Shown in pieces: positions 20,541 through 30,800 of a stretch of 64,000 nt of DNA. Numbering within the stretch: the stretch's first letter is position 1; each line of letters starts with the position of its first letter. The stretch is taken from assembly GCF_030253575.1 (NCBI RefSeq), contig NC_080568.1:28025001-28089000 (forward strand), in the 5' to 3' direction. This DNA comes from Rhododendron vialii (Eukaryota; Streptophyta; Magnoliopsida; Ericales; Ericaceae). Under the pieces are notes generated by a model. That model did not search any database. It was not told the origin of the DNA and worked only from the letters and a program-made list of their open reading frames with translations. Made by a program: the position numbers and the translations under genes.

Positions 20541-23228
20541 ATGATTTCTCTACCCTATACGAATCCTCAAGCCAAATTCTCTGTTTTCCGACGCAAATTC
20601 CTATCATCCCTTGCTTTAGCTCAAAACCCACCACTCTCTCATAACCAAAACAAGCCAACACCCCCTCATATGCACCCTTTTCACTTTTTCAATCACAAGA
20701 CAAATTCAAGAGATCGAACAATCAGAGACACCAAAGTCCTACATACCCACTTCCTAAAAACTAATGCCGTCCAATTCGATATATTTGCTGCGAATTCTTT
20801 GGTTGATGCTTACTGTAAATCTGGTCACGTTCTTTATGCAATTAAACTGTTTGATCAAATTCCTCAAAGAAATACAGTTACTTGGAATGTCATGATTTCA
20901 GGTTACAATAGGAATTCATTGTTTTCGGATGCGTGGAGAACCTTTTGCAGGATGCATTCTTCGTTAGGTATTGAGCTCGATGAGTTCACCTACGGGAGTG
21001 CTCTTTTGGCTTGTAGTGCTTTGCAATCGCCTTTATGTGGAAAGCAGGTTTACTCGCTTGCGGTAAAAAATGGGTTCTTGTCAAATGGTTTTGTACGGTC
21101 CGGAATGATAGAGTTGTTTGCAACATCATCTTGTTTGGAGGATGCTTTGAGGGTGTTCTACGATGTGTCGTGTGAGAATGTGGTGGGTTGGAATGCTATA
21201 ATTTCAGGAGCTGTTAAGAATAAGGAGAACTGGGTTGCTTTGGATCTTTTTCGTGAGATGCTGCGTCTTGGGCTGTTAACACCAAATAGTTATACATTAT
21301 CGAGTGTTTTAACTGCTTGTGCTGCACTTGAAGAGCTTGATTTGGGCAAAGGGGTTCATGGTTGGGTGATTAAGCGTGGTGCAGGAGAAGATGTTTTTGT
21401 AGCAACTGCTATTGTTAGTTTATATGCCAAATGTGGATTTATGGACGAGGCTATGAAGGAGTTTTCACTGATGCCAGTCCGCAATGTAGTTTCTTGGACT
21501 GGCATGATTTCTGGTTTTGGTCAACAGGGTGATTCCATTTCTGCCCTCCAGTTCTTCAGAGAAATGAGAAAAATGAGGGAGGAGATAAATAACTACACCG
21601 TCACTAGTGTGCTTACGGCTTGTGCTGGCCCAGCCATGGTCAAAGAGGCTATCCAGATCCATTGCTGGATTTTAAAAACTGGGTTATACTCGGATGCAGT
21701 AGTGAAGGCTTCATTAATCAAAATGTACTCAAAGATAGGAGAGTTTGTTTTATCTGAGGTAGTGTTTAAAGAGACTGAAGACTTAAAGCAGTTGGGTATA
21801 TGGGGTGTCATGATATCTGCTTTTGCTCAGAATGAGAGTTCTCGAAAGGCAATCGATATGTTCCAGAGAATGTTGTATGAGGGTCTGAAACCGGATGAGT
21901 TTTGTAGCTCTTGTATCATAAGTACTGTATATTTGTTAAATTTTGGTTGGCAAATCCATTGCTACACTGTTAAAGCTGGGTTAGTCTTGTATGTTTCGGT
22001 TGGCAGTGCTCTTTGCACAATGTACTCGAAATTTGGCAGTTTGGTGGAATCATATGAAGTTTTTCAGCAAATTGTTGAGAAAGATAATGTTTCATGGACC
22101 TCGATGATTTCTGGTTTTGCAGAGAATGGTCATGCAAATCAAGCCTTTCAGTTGTTTAGAGAGATGCTGTTTGAAAAAAATGAGCCTGATGAAATGACTC
22201 TGGCGGCTGTTTTGACAGCATGTTCTGTTATTCAGTCTCTGAACACTGGTAAAGAAGTGCATGGATATAATCTTCGTAGAGGAATCGACAAGAAGATTCT
22301 TGTATGTGGGGCACTCGTGAATATGTACTCAAAATGTGGTGCTCTTGATATGGCAAAAAAGGTATTTGATATGATGCCTGTAAAGGATCAGGTCTCCTAC
22401 TCTTCCTTGGTTTCAGGGTATGCCCAAATTGGGTGCATTGAAGAGGCACTTCTGCTATTTCATGAAGCTCAAATGACTGAGTTGGAAATTGATTCCTTCA
22501 CTCTGTCATCTGTTCTTGGGGCTGTCTCTCTGTTAAATAGACTAAGAATTGGCACCCAACTGCATGCCCACATCCTGAAAATGGGATTAGAATCAGATGT
22601 CTCTGTGGGTAGTTCCCTTATTATGCTGTATTCAAAATGTGGAAGTATTGATGACTGCCATAAAGCATTTAATGGAATTAAAGAACATGACTTGATCAGT
22701 TGGACGTCGATGATCACGAGCTATGCGCAACATGGAAAAGGCACAGAGGCATTGAGTGTTTATGAGGTAATGAGGAAATCAGGAATCAAACCTGATTCAG
22801 TGACATTTGTTGGTGTTCTGTGTGCTTGTAGCCATAGTGGTTTGGTTGAAGAAGGCTATTATCATCTAAACTCAATGGTTAAAGACTATGGAATTGAACC
22901 TGGGTACCGACATTATGCATGTATTGTAGATCTTCTTGGTCGGTCGGGAAGACTGAAGGAGGCTGAAAGCTTTATTACCAATATGCCCATCAAACCTGAT
23001 TCATTAGTGTGGGAAACGCTACTTGCTGCTTGCAAAATGCATGGGGATATTGAGCTTGGAAGGCTAGCAGCCAAAAAGGTTATGGAATTGGAGCCATGTG
23101 ATATTGGAGCTTATATCTCCTTGTCAAACATTTGTGCTGATGTGGGTCAGTGGGAAGAAGTTCTCAAGATCAGATGTGAGATGAAAGGAACTGGAGGGAA
23201 GAAGGATCCAGGGTGGAGTTCTGTATGA
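20541..23228 (+). CDS. PLS-class pentatricopeptide repeat protein with E domain, 895 aa, OTP87-like
   Basis: Organellar RNA-binding protein of the editing-factor type; PLS-E proteins choose individual cytidines for C-to-U editing and recruit the deaminase from partners. Intronless, as most PPR genes are. Residues 1-45 are Ser/Arg-rich with few acidic residues, like a transit peptide. From ~65 to ~790 run about twenty tandem P, L and S motifs with the usual signatures (ANSLVDAYCKSG, VSWTGMISGF, VNMYSKCGALDMAKKVFDMM). The E region follows (LVWETLLAACKMHGDIELGR, ISLSNICADVGQWEEVLKIR) and ends at DPGWSSV; there is no DYW domain. An in-frame TAA nine bases before the ATG fixes the start. Length and order resemble Arabidopsis At1g74600 (OTP87), from memory. 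It resembles the source of the truncated fragments at 4.8, 8.3 and 11.4 kb. Confidence 0.9.
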   Translation: MISLPYTNPQAKFSVFRRKFLSSLALAQNPPLSHNQNKPTPPHMHPFHFFNHKTNSRDRTIRDTKVLHTHFLKTNAVQFDIFAANSLVDAYCKSGHVLYAIKLFDQIPQRNTVTWNVMISGYNRNSLFSDAWRTFCRMHSSLGIELDEFTYGSALLACSALQSPLCGKQVYSLAVKNGFLSNGFVRSGMIELFATSSCLEDALRVFYDVSCENVVGWNAIISGAVKNKENWVALDLFREMLRLGLLTPNSYTLSSVLTACAALEELDLGKGVHGWVIKRGAGEDVFVATAIVSLYAKCGFMDEAMKEFSLMPVRNVVSWTGMISGFGQQGDSISALQFFREMRKMREEINNYTVTSVLTACAGPAMVKEAIQIHCWILKTGLYSDAVVKASLIKMYSKIGEFVLSEVVFKETEDLKQLGIWGVMISAFAQNESSRKAIDMFQRMLYEGLKPDEFCSSCIISTVYLLNFGWQIHCYTVKAGLVLYVSVGSALCTMYSKFGSLVESYEVFQQIVEKDNVSWTSMISGFAENGHANQAFQLFREMLFEKNEPDEMTLAAVLTACSVIQSLNTGKEVHGYNLRRGIDKKILVCGALVNMYSKCGALDMAKKVFDMMPVKDQVSYSSLVSGYAQIGCIEEALLLFHEAQMTELEIDSFTLSSVLGAVSLLNRLRIGTQLHAHILKMGLESDVSVGSSLIMLYSKCGSIDDCHKAFNGIKEHDLISWTSMITSYAQHGKGTEALSVYEVMRKSGIKPDSVTFVGVLCACSHSGLVEEGYYHLNSMVKDYGIEPGYRHYACIVDLLGRSGRLKEAESFITNMPIKPDSLVWETLLAACKMHGDIELGRLAAKKVMELEPCDIGAYISLSNICADVGQWEEVLKIRCEMKGTGGKKDPGWSSV

Positions 23229-24700
23229 ATGTAGTCCGGCCTTTTTGGTAACCGAACATAATTCCGAGAGCAAGTTCGTCTTCTTTCATTTTTTTTTTTT
23301 TGGTTTGTGTGTGGGCGTGAATTCTATATTTATGCAGTTTCTTTGCAACCACATTCACATTGGCATGTCCGATGGAATTTGATTGATTTCTTATACTTGG
23401 TGGATGCTCCTTGCTTCAGGTCCTCTGATTTGCTTGAGGAGTAATTTATCAATCATGGCAGCATCGTAAAAAGGAACTTGAGAAGGACAAAGACAAAGTT
23501 GAAGAGATTGCCAGCTTTTTTCGCTGGGAAAAGAAGCATGAAATGAAATTTCCTTCTGAAGATTCCCTTAGGAGGATTTCCCTGAGCGAGCTTCTCATGT
23601 TAGTATGTGCTAACCAACAAATGCAGATGATTTCTGGTATGTTGTCACCCTTGATAGCTCTTAGGTATTTTACCATGACCGTAAACAGGGGAAGCTAACC
23701 TCCAACTAGGGCTACAAGTACATGAAGAAGGTTACTGCGTTGATGATGTGGCCAAAGTATTGAGCTTGTTCCAATTGGTTAGATGCACTATCCATCTAAT
23801 ACTTACAAGTGATGCTGAAGATTTGGAGGAAATATTTAACTGTCAGTTCTTGCTGCTCTACTTTCTGCAGTTTTGTACTTCCGGTGCATGCTTTTATTTG
23901 ACTAGTAAAAAGAGAAATCATAACGAGTTCATCACAACTTGGCTATGAATCTTGTTTATTTGCAGAATTTTCTCCTAAAGCTGTGTATCTTTCCTGCATC
24001 AGTTTTTCCAGACATGGTTTGCTTGCCTGCTCTTATGCAGTTCATACTGTTCATGGTTTGCTTGCCTGTAGTGAAGTCTTTCATTTCTGATTGGATTTAA
24101 CTTCAAGTTGTCTTTCTTTATTTGTCCAGAAAACATGTCGATTTGCATTGTTGAAGTTTTTTTCCTGATTTATGGGTTTCATTATCTATTTGTCTTGAGA
24201 TTCTAACTGGTCTTGTAGCAAACTTGTTGATTTGCGGCTTCTGACTTGTTTTGCGTTTTATGGTGCATAGTTAGTGGAAGATGGAAGCATGTACGAACCA
24301 TTATCCGGAGACTGGCAGTTCAGATGAAGATGTTTCTCCCAGAATAAAAGATCCATCCATGGAGTCTCTGTTGAGTCAATCCCAATGCGTAGGAGGGAAA
24401 ATCTGAAAGAGGCACCCGAAATTAGAGGCTCAATACCATCATCAACTCTGGGATATGACAATGTTATGGAGATGTATACCTGTCTAGGAAGTTTTGCTGC
24501 CGCGATTGTGGCTCATGAATGTTTAGCAAACAGTAGCCGATGAGACACGTGGTGTTGCATGAACAGGGCTTGATCAGCATATATGATGGTCAGTATGTTT
24601 CTCAAACTTATGCCTCATCGATTTGGTTATTGCTCTACCATCATCATCTACAGGGCTCTGTTTATGTTTTATAATATGATTTTCTGACGGGGTTGAGGAA
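23229..24700 (+). other. Region downstream of the PPR gene with protein-like fragments
   Basis: Two open stretches look coding-like but are not recognised. 23438-23665 reads HRKKELEKDKDKVEEIASFF, RWEKKHEMKFPSEDSLRRIS and LSELLMLVC. 24328-24543 reads RRRENLKEAPEIRGSIPSST, LGYDNVMEMYTCLGSFAAAI and VAHECLANSSR. Neither has a convincing start, and the second has an in-frame stop just upstream. The part from 24448 is the segment repeated in the GST/PPR modules. They may be exons of a decayed gene that once followed the PPR gene. Confidence 0.45.
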
Positions 24701-24707
24701 CTCCCTC

Positions 24708-24731
24708 TGTGTGTGTGTGTGTGTGTGTGTT
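24708..24731. repeat. (GT)n microsatellite
   Basis: About twelve GT units. Confidence 0.9.
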
Positions 24732-27149
24732 TCTCTTTTGCCGGAATTATGTCTACATTCCCATCATATCTACTAGAACTTCAGTATATTGTTGCTATCA
24801 CATTTTCGGTAAATAGCATTAATAACTTCTCGATCCAATAACGATATGTGGCTGCATCCGATCTGGCCCTTTGCATCTACTGCTGCACAGTATACGTTGG
24901 AATTACTTGTGATGCACATTTGGTCCACTTTTAAAACAACACACTGTTTAGACAAGTTAATGATGTATCTTTTTCCCTGAGAACTTGTATACTGGACCTA
25001 GTAATTCGGGGAACATGCCCCCTGTCCAATGAACGATATCATTCGACTTCTTTTCATGAGGATGAGAGTTTTAACATAAAAAAGGCCATCTTGGTGCAGA
25101 TAATCCCAAAGGTTAGGCTCGCACTCTGATCCATTAATGGGGGATCGTGACAGGGTCATTCTGTTTCTTTTATTATTCTTTTACTGTAGATAACCCAGGG
25201 CTGATGACACTTTGTGAGCTACTGTTGGGGAACCTTATTTGTTGCAAAGCAAGAGTCATGTGTAAAACTAGACCCATGTGGAGAAGGCTTCACACCTAAA
25301 GAGAGTCATATTGGAAAAAACTAGACAAAATGAAACGCATTAAACCTAATTGAAATGTGGATTCTACAAGTATCTTAGACACAGAAAAGGTTAAAATACG
25401 TATCGATTGGACTGTTGACCACTTTGCTAGTACACAACTATCAGATCTGATACTCGGTTGAGCATGAACTACACTATCAATGTACCTATGCAACGAAACA
25501 GCTTTTGGTATGAGATGTGCTTGCGTAATGAGTTGATCCACTTGATGAGGGACTAGATTTCTACACGGGACATGTCTTCTGTTATAGCACGAATGCTTTT
25601 ATAGGCCGATAACTGTTGCTGAATATCTCTGAAGTTTCTCACACATGCAGTATCTTTGAAGGCACAGTACAGACTGCAGAGGACATTCTTGACGAAAGGG
25701 ATTGGCCTATGACCTAAAGGTGCAGTCAGTTTTCGCAACCAAGTGAATGTGATAGTCAAGTACTCAAGTTGACAAGAATTGTGGCTGGTATGAGATGGAA
25801 CACTTGAATTGTGGATCATGAATCTGAGAAGCAGGGTTCTAAATCGCGGTATCCTGATAGGTTTCGGTATCAGTGATATAGTTGGAAGCTTAGAACGGTA
25901 TCGGAGGTCTAAATCATGTGTAACAGCCGATATTCAAAAAAGCACCACTGAGAAGGTATTGATTGCAATTAAACGGCACTGTGTTGAGAACTCCACATCC
26001 TGAAGTGAATGGCATGGTATCGTGGCAGTTGGCACTAGCTAGCGGGCAATGCTGCTGCATCTGACCAGAATCCTACTGTTGCGTTTGGATTGCGGATTTG
26101 TGCCTGTATTCACTGCGAGAAAAGGAAAATGAAGGAAAGTCAAGGAAATAAGATAGCTTTTTCACTTCAGTTTTTTCATTTTCTCTTGGGTCCAAAAACC
26201 CATCACCCAAAACAGGTCAAGGTTCTAGTAATTTATGTTACAAGCACCGGATAATTTAGGTAGAGCCTTCTGCAGTTCATTTTTTGGTAGAGTTTTTGGG
26301 CTGCTCTTCTGGCCTGCCAAGTACTCAAAGGACCTTGTGGTTCTTCTGGACTTAATTCTTTCATTCAATTCTTCTCCCAATTTCCCATAATTACTTCTTA
26401 TATATGTTGAGACTGTCTTGTTCGGTTTGGATTTTGAGAGAGATTTTTTTTATAGTAACGAGTGGAGAGAGAGATAGAGCAAATTTATCGGAGACCGTGT
26501 CCACGGGTTTTAGGACCCCAAAACGAACAATTGTATAAATACATGAGGTATTCCAATTTTCTTTTTCTTTTTTGGAAATGACAATATGATGGCTAAAGAA
26601 AGCAATTTGGTGAATTTTGTCCGTTTTGCTTGATGGTATTCGATCGAAGAGAGGAAACAACATGTTAAAGAAACAATCAGCGGTAATGTACCACTCCTCA
26701 TATTCTCCTTTTTATTTTTATGATTTGTTACTTTTTCAATTTTATCTTTCAAGTTGAGTGATTAATCAAAAAAGTTGACGAGAATTAACAATAATTTGAT
26801 ATATTAAGTAAAAAAAAAGAAGTTAACGAAAATACCCAAAAAACTGCCCAACACATCCTAATTTATCCCAATTTCCAAGGCAAATCGGATGTAAAGATTT
26901 TTTTACAGACAAGTAAGATTAATTGATAAAAGATCAACAGTACTTACAGAGTTTATTTTATAAATATCTTAGACAAAATTAAACTAATCGTCTAACTAAT
27001 GTAAAACGAGAAAAAACACAAGGCAATCATCCCGAATCCAAACACAAGGCAGTCATCCCGAACCTAGCATCACACCTGACGCATATTCTATTGAAAATTT
27101 ATTCGGCTCAAAAGAAATAAGTAGGCTTAAATTAAAAGCAAGAGACAAT
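24732..27149. other. Intergenic stretch without a supported gene
   Basis: Only short, low-complexity or AT-rich open frames are seen on both strands. No splice-compatible coding series and no family motif were found. Confidence 0.5.
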
Positions 27150-27453
27150 AATTACAATACGATTATAACCCGTTAAAAATTTTCAATTATACTCGACAGT
27201 TAGTTACCGAAATTGAGATATATTTTCAGCATCCAATTACCGAAATACAATATTTTTTCAACAGCTATTTACCGAAAATGTATGTTCGACAGTTGTTTAC
27301 CGAAAGTTGAACATATTTTCGACATGTAGTTACCGAAATATAATCTTATTTTCAAAAGCTATTTATCGAAATGTTATGTCTGATTTTCAACAACCATTTA
27401 CCGAAATATAGTAGGCTATGGGAGAAAATAAAAGGTTGCGAATAGCAGCGCCC
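27150..27453 (-). mobile_element. Second copy of the iterated-repeat MITE, inverted
   Basis: This is the reverse complement of the element at 3852-4173: CCCGTTAAAAATTTTCAATT, TACTCGACAGTTAGTTACCG, ATTTACCGAAAATGTATGTT and so on to TAGTAGGCTATGGGAGAAAA and TTGCGAATAGCAGCGCCC. The internal units recur with the same spacing and in the same order. The end near 27150 is more decayed than the other, so its TIR is only partly visible. Confidence 0.75.
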
Positions 27454-27743
27454 TAAATTAATAAAGCCAGGCGACAAGAATGAGACCTGTAAATACTAAA
27501 TAGTTCTCCTGCTCTGTTTCATATCGTACCAAACCCCAATTCCCAAACCTAGTTTAGCAGTGTTCGAGAGAATTCACACCGTACAACTACGAACACCGTA
27601 ACCTACAAACCTAACGCAACTTCGAAACACCACGTGTCCCAGACCGTCGCAAAAATTCCTCGCCCTCACTAACTTGTGACGTTTTCATTGGCCGAACCTC
27701 CACGCCCACTTATCCATCCAAAACACCGGATCCTGACTTCTTA

Positions 27744-27840
27744 AAACCCTAAACTCGCTCACTTTTTCGTATCCCAAAACCCTAACCCCCGTTCTGTTCC
27801 TCCTCACTTCTGCTCTCTCTCTCTCTCTCTCTCTCTCTCT
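27744..27840 (+). promoter_or_regulatory. Telo-box motifs and CT leader upstream of the NRP gene
   Basis: Two AAACCCTAA motifs (near 27745 and 27777) and a (CT)n tract at 27813-27840 precede the start codon at 27862. Telo-boxes are common in plant promoters of ribosomal and other growth-related genes, and a nearby TGACG plus an ATTGG (inverted CCAAT) motif lie around 27675-27690. These are motif matches only. Confidence 0.45.
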
Positions 27841-27861
27841 AGAATAATCACGGCGGTGAAG

Positions 27862-30800
27862 ATGGTGGGTGACAAGGGCAAGAAGTTGAAGGTGGGAGAG
27901 AAAGGAGAAGAGGAAAACGCAGAGCACATCGACGGAGATCTCGTCCTGTCCATCGAGAAGTTGCAGGAGATTCAAGACGAGCTCGAAAAAGTATAAAATT
28001 TCTCCCTCTCTTTCTCCCTCACTCTTTCGTTCGCTTTTTTTTTTTCTGTAACACGGAAGAAATAATTCATAGATATTTTTTGGTTTCGGCAACAAAAAAA
28101 GCAAAAATTACGAAATTTTACTTTAGCGGAGTGATTAGGTGGTTGTAATGGTTTTAAAGGTGCGTTGCTTCTTTAATTTTTTTTAATTACGGGTGCTTTT
28201 AATCTATGCGTGTAGCTGCTTTTTTTGGTTCATTATCGTTTAAGGTTTTGGTTTTCATCGTTTTACCTTGTTCCAAAAAGAACATGCGGTTAAATTAAGC
28301 TTACTTTGTTGAGAGAGTGATTGCATTGTGGCTCTCGGAGACGGCCCTCGGCTAAGGCCCCAGAAAAAAAGGGTCATAATTAGGGCCTAATAATGCTAGG
28401 GATACAACTACCAGCCACAACCCAACCACAGCCGGCCTACGTGGCACTGCATGAGCATGATTGGTAATGGGAGAACAACCACTTTGAAACTACTTTGTAA
28501 CCACCAATCATGCTGTGCCATGTGAGCGGTTGTGGCTGGTAGATGTGTCCCTAGCATTATTGGGGCCTAATAATATTAGTACCTAACATATTAGCTCGAA
28601 AAAAAAAAAGTTTAGTGCCCAACTTATAGCTCAAGAAGAAATTAGGGCCCCTTATTTGAAATTTGCCTTAGGTTTCTGAATTGTCAGGGAGGGCCTTGGT
28701 GGCTCTATATGGAGGTGTAATGTATGGAGGCATGCATGCATGAAGCACAAGTATTGAAGAACGTATATAACCAACTATAGGGTTCAAGTAGTACATATGT
28801 ATTTGTTCTGTTGCCAGATCTCTTGCCCTGATTCGAATGATATATGTGTTTACATTAAGTTATTTTGGACCTGTATTTGCTAAATTGAGTGAAGCGGGTG
28901 GTTTATGAGTGGAACAGCTTGGGTTGGATGTTCAAATTTTAGAGTGAACTGAGATGGGGGTTAAACTTTTAGCCTAGGTGGTGTGGCAGCTTAAGATACA
29001 CCCCAATCCCACTTTGGGTGTGTCTATACTTATATAGTGTCCATATTGGTATTGCTATAGACATTTAAATATTTGTTTAGGCATCCACTCTATTGAGTAC
29101 CCTCAAATACATTTGACACGGCTTAACAGCCCATGTACGTTGAGTCGTTGACATGAATAACTATGTGTTGAGTTTACCTATGCATTAATGTTCCTGAGGA
29201 TGTGTTGAGTGCCTTTTGTTGAATCTGCTTGTATAAAACATTAGTTCGTTTTGTTGGGAAATTTTGCTTTGACAGAAGTAATGGAAGCAGAAATGAACTA
29301 TATGGGTTATGGATTTTTAGTCAAACAGCCTTCAGGCCCTTCAACAAGCCATGCGAACAGTGTCACGTTGATATGGATCAAAATACAGCTGATAGGAGTA
29401 GACAACAATTTTAGTGTGTTGCATCATGGACATGGTTGGGGTCCTGATCACAATTTGATGATTATGCCCGGCCTATTTTATTTCAGAAAATTGGTTCTTT
29501 TAGTTGAATATCTGTTTTATTTTTCTCCATAGGGTCATGTTTTCATGTCGTGAAATCCAAACGTTGAGGCACCAATTATCCCTAAAGATCTAGTTGCTAG
29601 GAAATGGGCCCAACAAGCAATCCATCTAGGCTATCTTGTCGAAAGACGCCTAACTGCACTGTTTATTTATTTTATGGTTACAGATTAATGAAGAGGCAAG
29701 TGACAAAGTCTTGGAAGTTGAGCAGCAGTACAATGAGAAACGCAAACCCGTCTATGAGAAGCGTAATGATATTATCAAGTCCATTCCTGACTTCTGGCTA
29801 ACTGCTGTTAGTGATCTATCTTCGTCCGTTTTATTTTTGAAACCTACATGTCGTGATTTGTTGATTTTATTCTAGACACTGATTGAAATGACCAATTCCT
29901 GTTCTATACAGTTTCTGAGTCATCCTGCTCTTGGCGACCTTGCGAACGAAGAGGACAAAAAGGTTTGAGTTTTCTTCTCATATAAGTAGGATAATTTATG
30001 TAGTGATTTGATCAGGCTTCTGATTATTTGTGGTCTGTTATGGTGATTCTGTTGAAGAGTTGTATAAAACTAGTATATCATTATTTTTGAATGCTTAGTT
30101 GTCACTTGTCTGGTAACTTGAGTTGACTATGGACTTTTCATGTTGCTAGATATTTAAGTATCTAAGTTCTCTCGAAGTGGAGGATTTTAAAGATGTGAAG
30201 TCGGGTTACTCAATTACATTTGTAAGTTTGTGTCTTCTCCCTTACTTTGGTCTTGAGAAAACAATTTTTGAAGTTCATGTAGTTTTTGGATATACTAAGG
30301 CCCTGTGCATAGCATGCTGGTATATTATATGTACAAATTTACAATTATGGGGATAGGGATGGGTTATTAACTTTGATTCTTATGTTTGTCAGAATTTCAG
30401 ATCCAATCCTTACTTTGAAGACACCAAGCTCACGAAGACTTTTACCTTTCTTGATGAAGGAACAACAAAAGTTACTGCAACTTCAATAAAGTGGAAAGAA
30501 GGCATGGTGAGGGCTCTTTGTTCGTGTCTTTCTCTGCATAATCTTTTTATCTGTTGTTTATACTAAATGTTTTTTCAACCTGTAAAGGGCAATCTTAATG
30601 GAGTTGCTAATGAGAAGAAAGGTAACAAGCGGCCTCATGGTGATGAAAGGTGGTTTTCCTGTCTATTAATCCTTTGGATGTAAATGATGTCTTTCTCATT
30701 TGTATTATATAGATGATGGTGTTATTAAAGGAGTCATTATTCCTACCATTCTCAATTCTTGTTGAGACTTTAGTTGATGAGTTTGAAGGTCATTGTTTCC

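Noticed and set aside
22228-22717. Minus-strand open frames within the PPR gene
   Set aside because: They are shadows of the 895-codon plus-strand frame.
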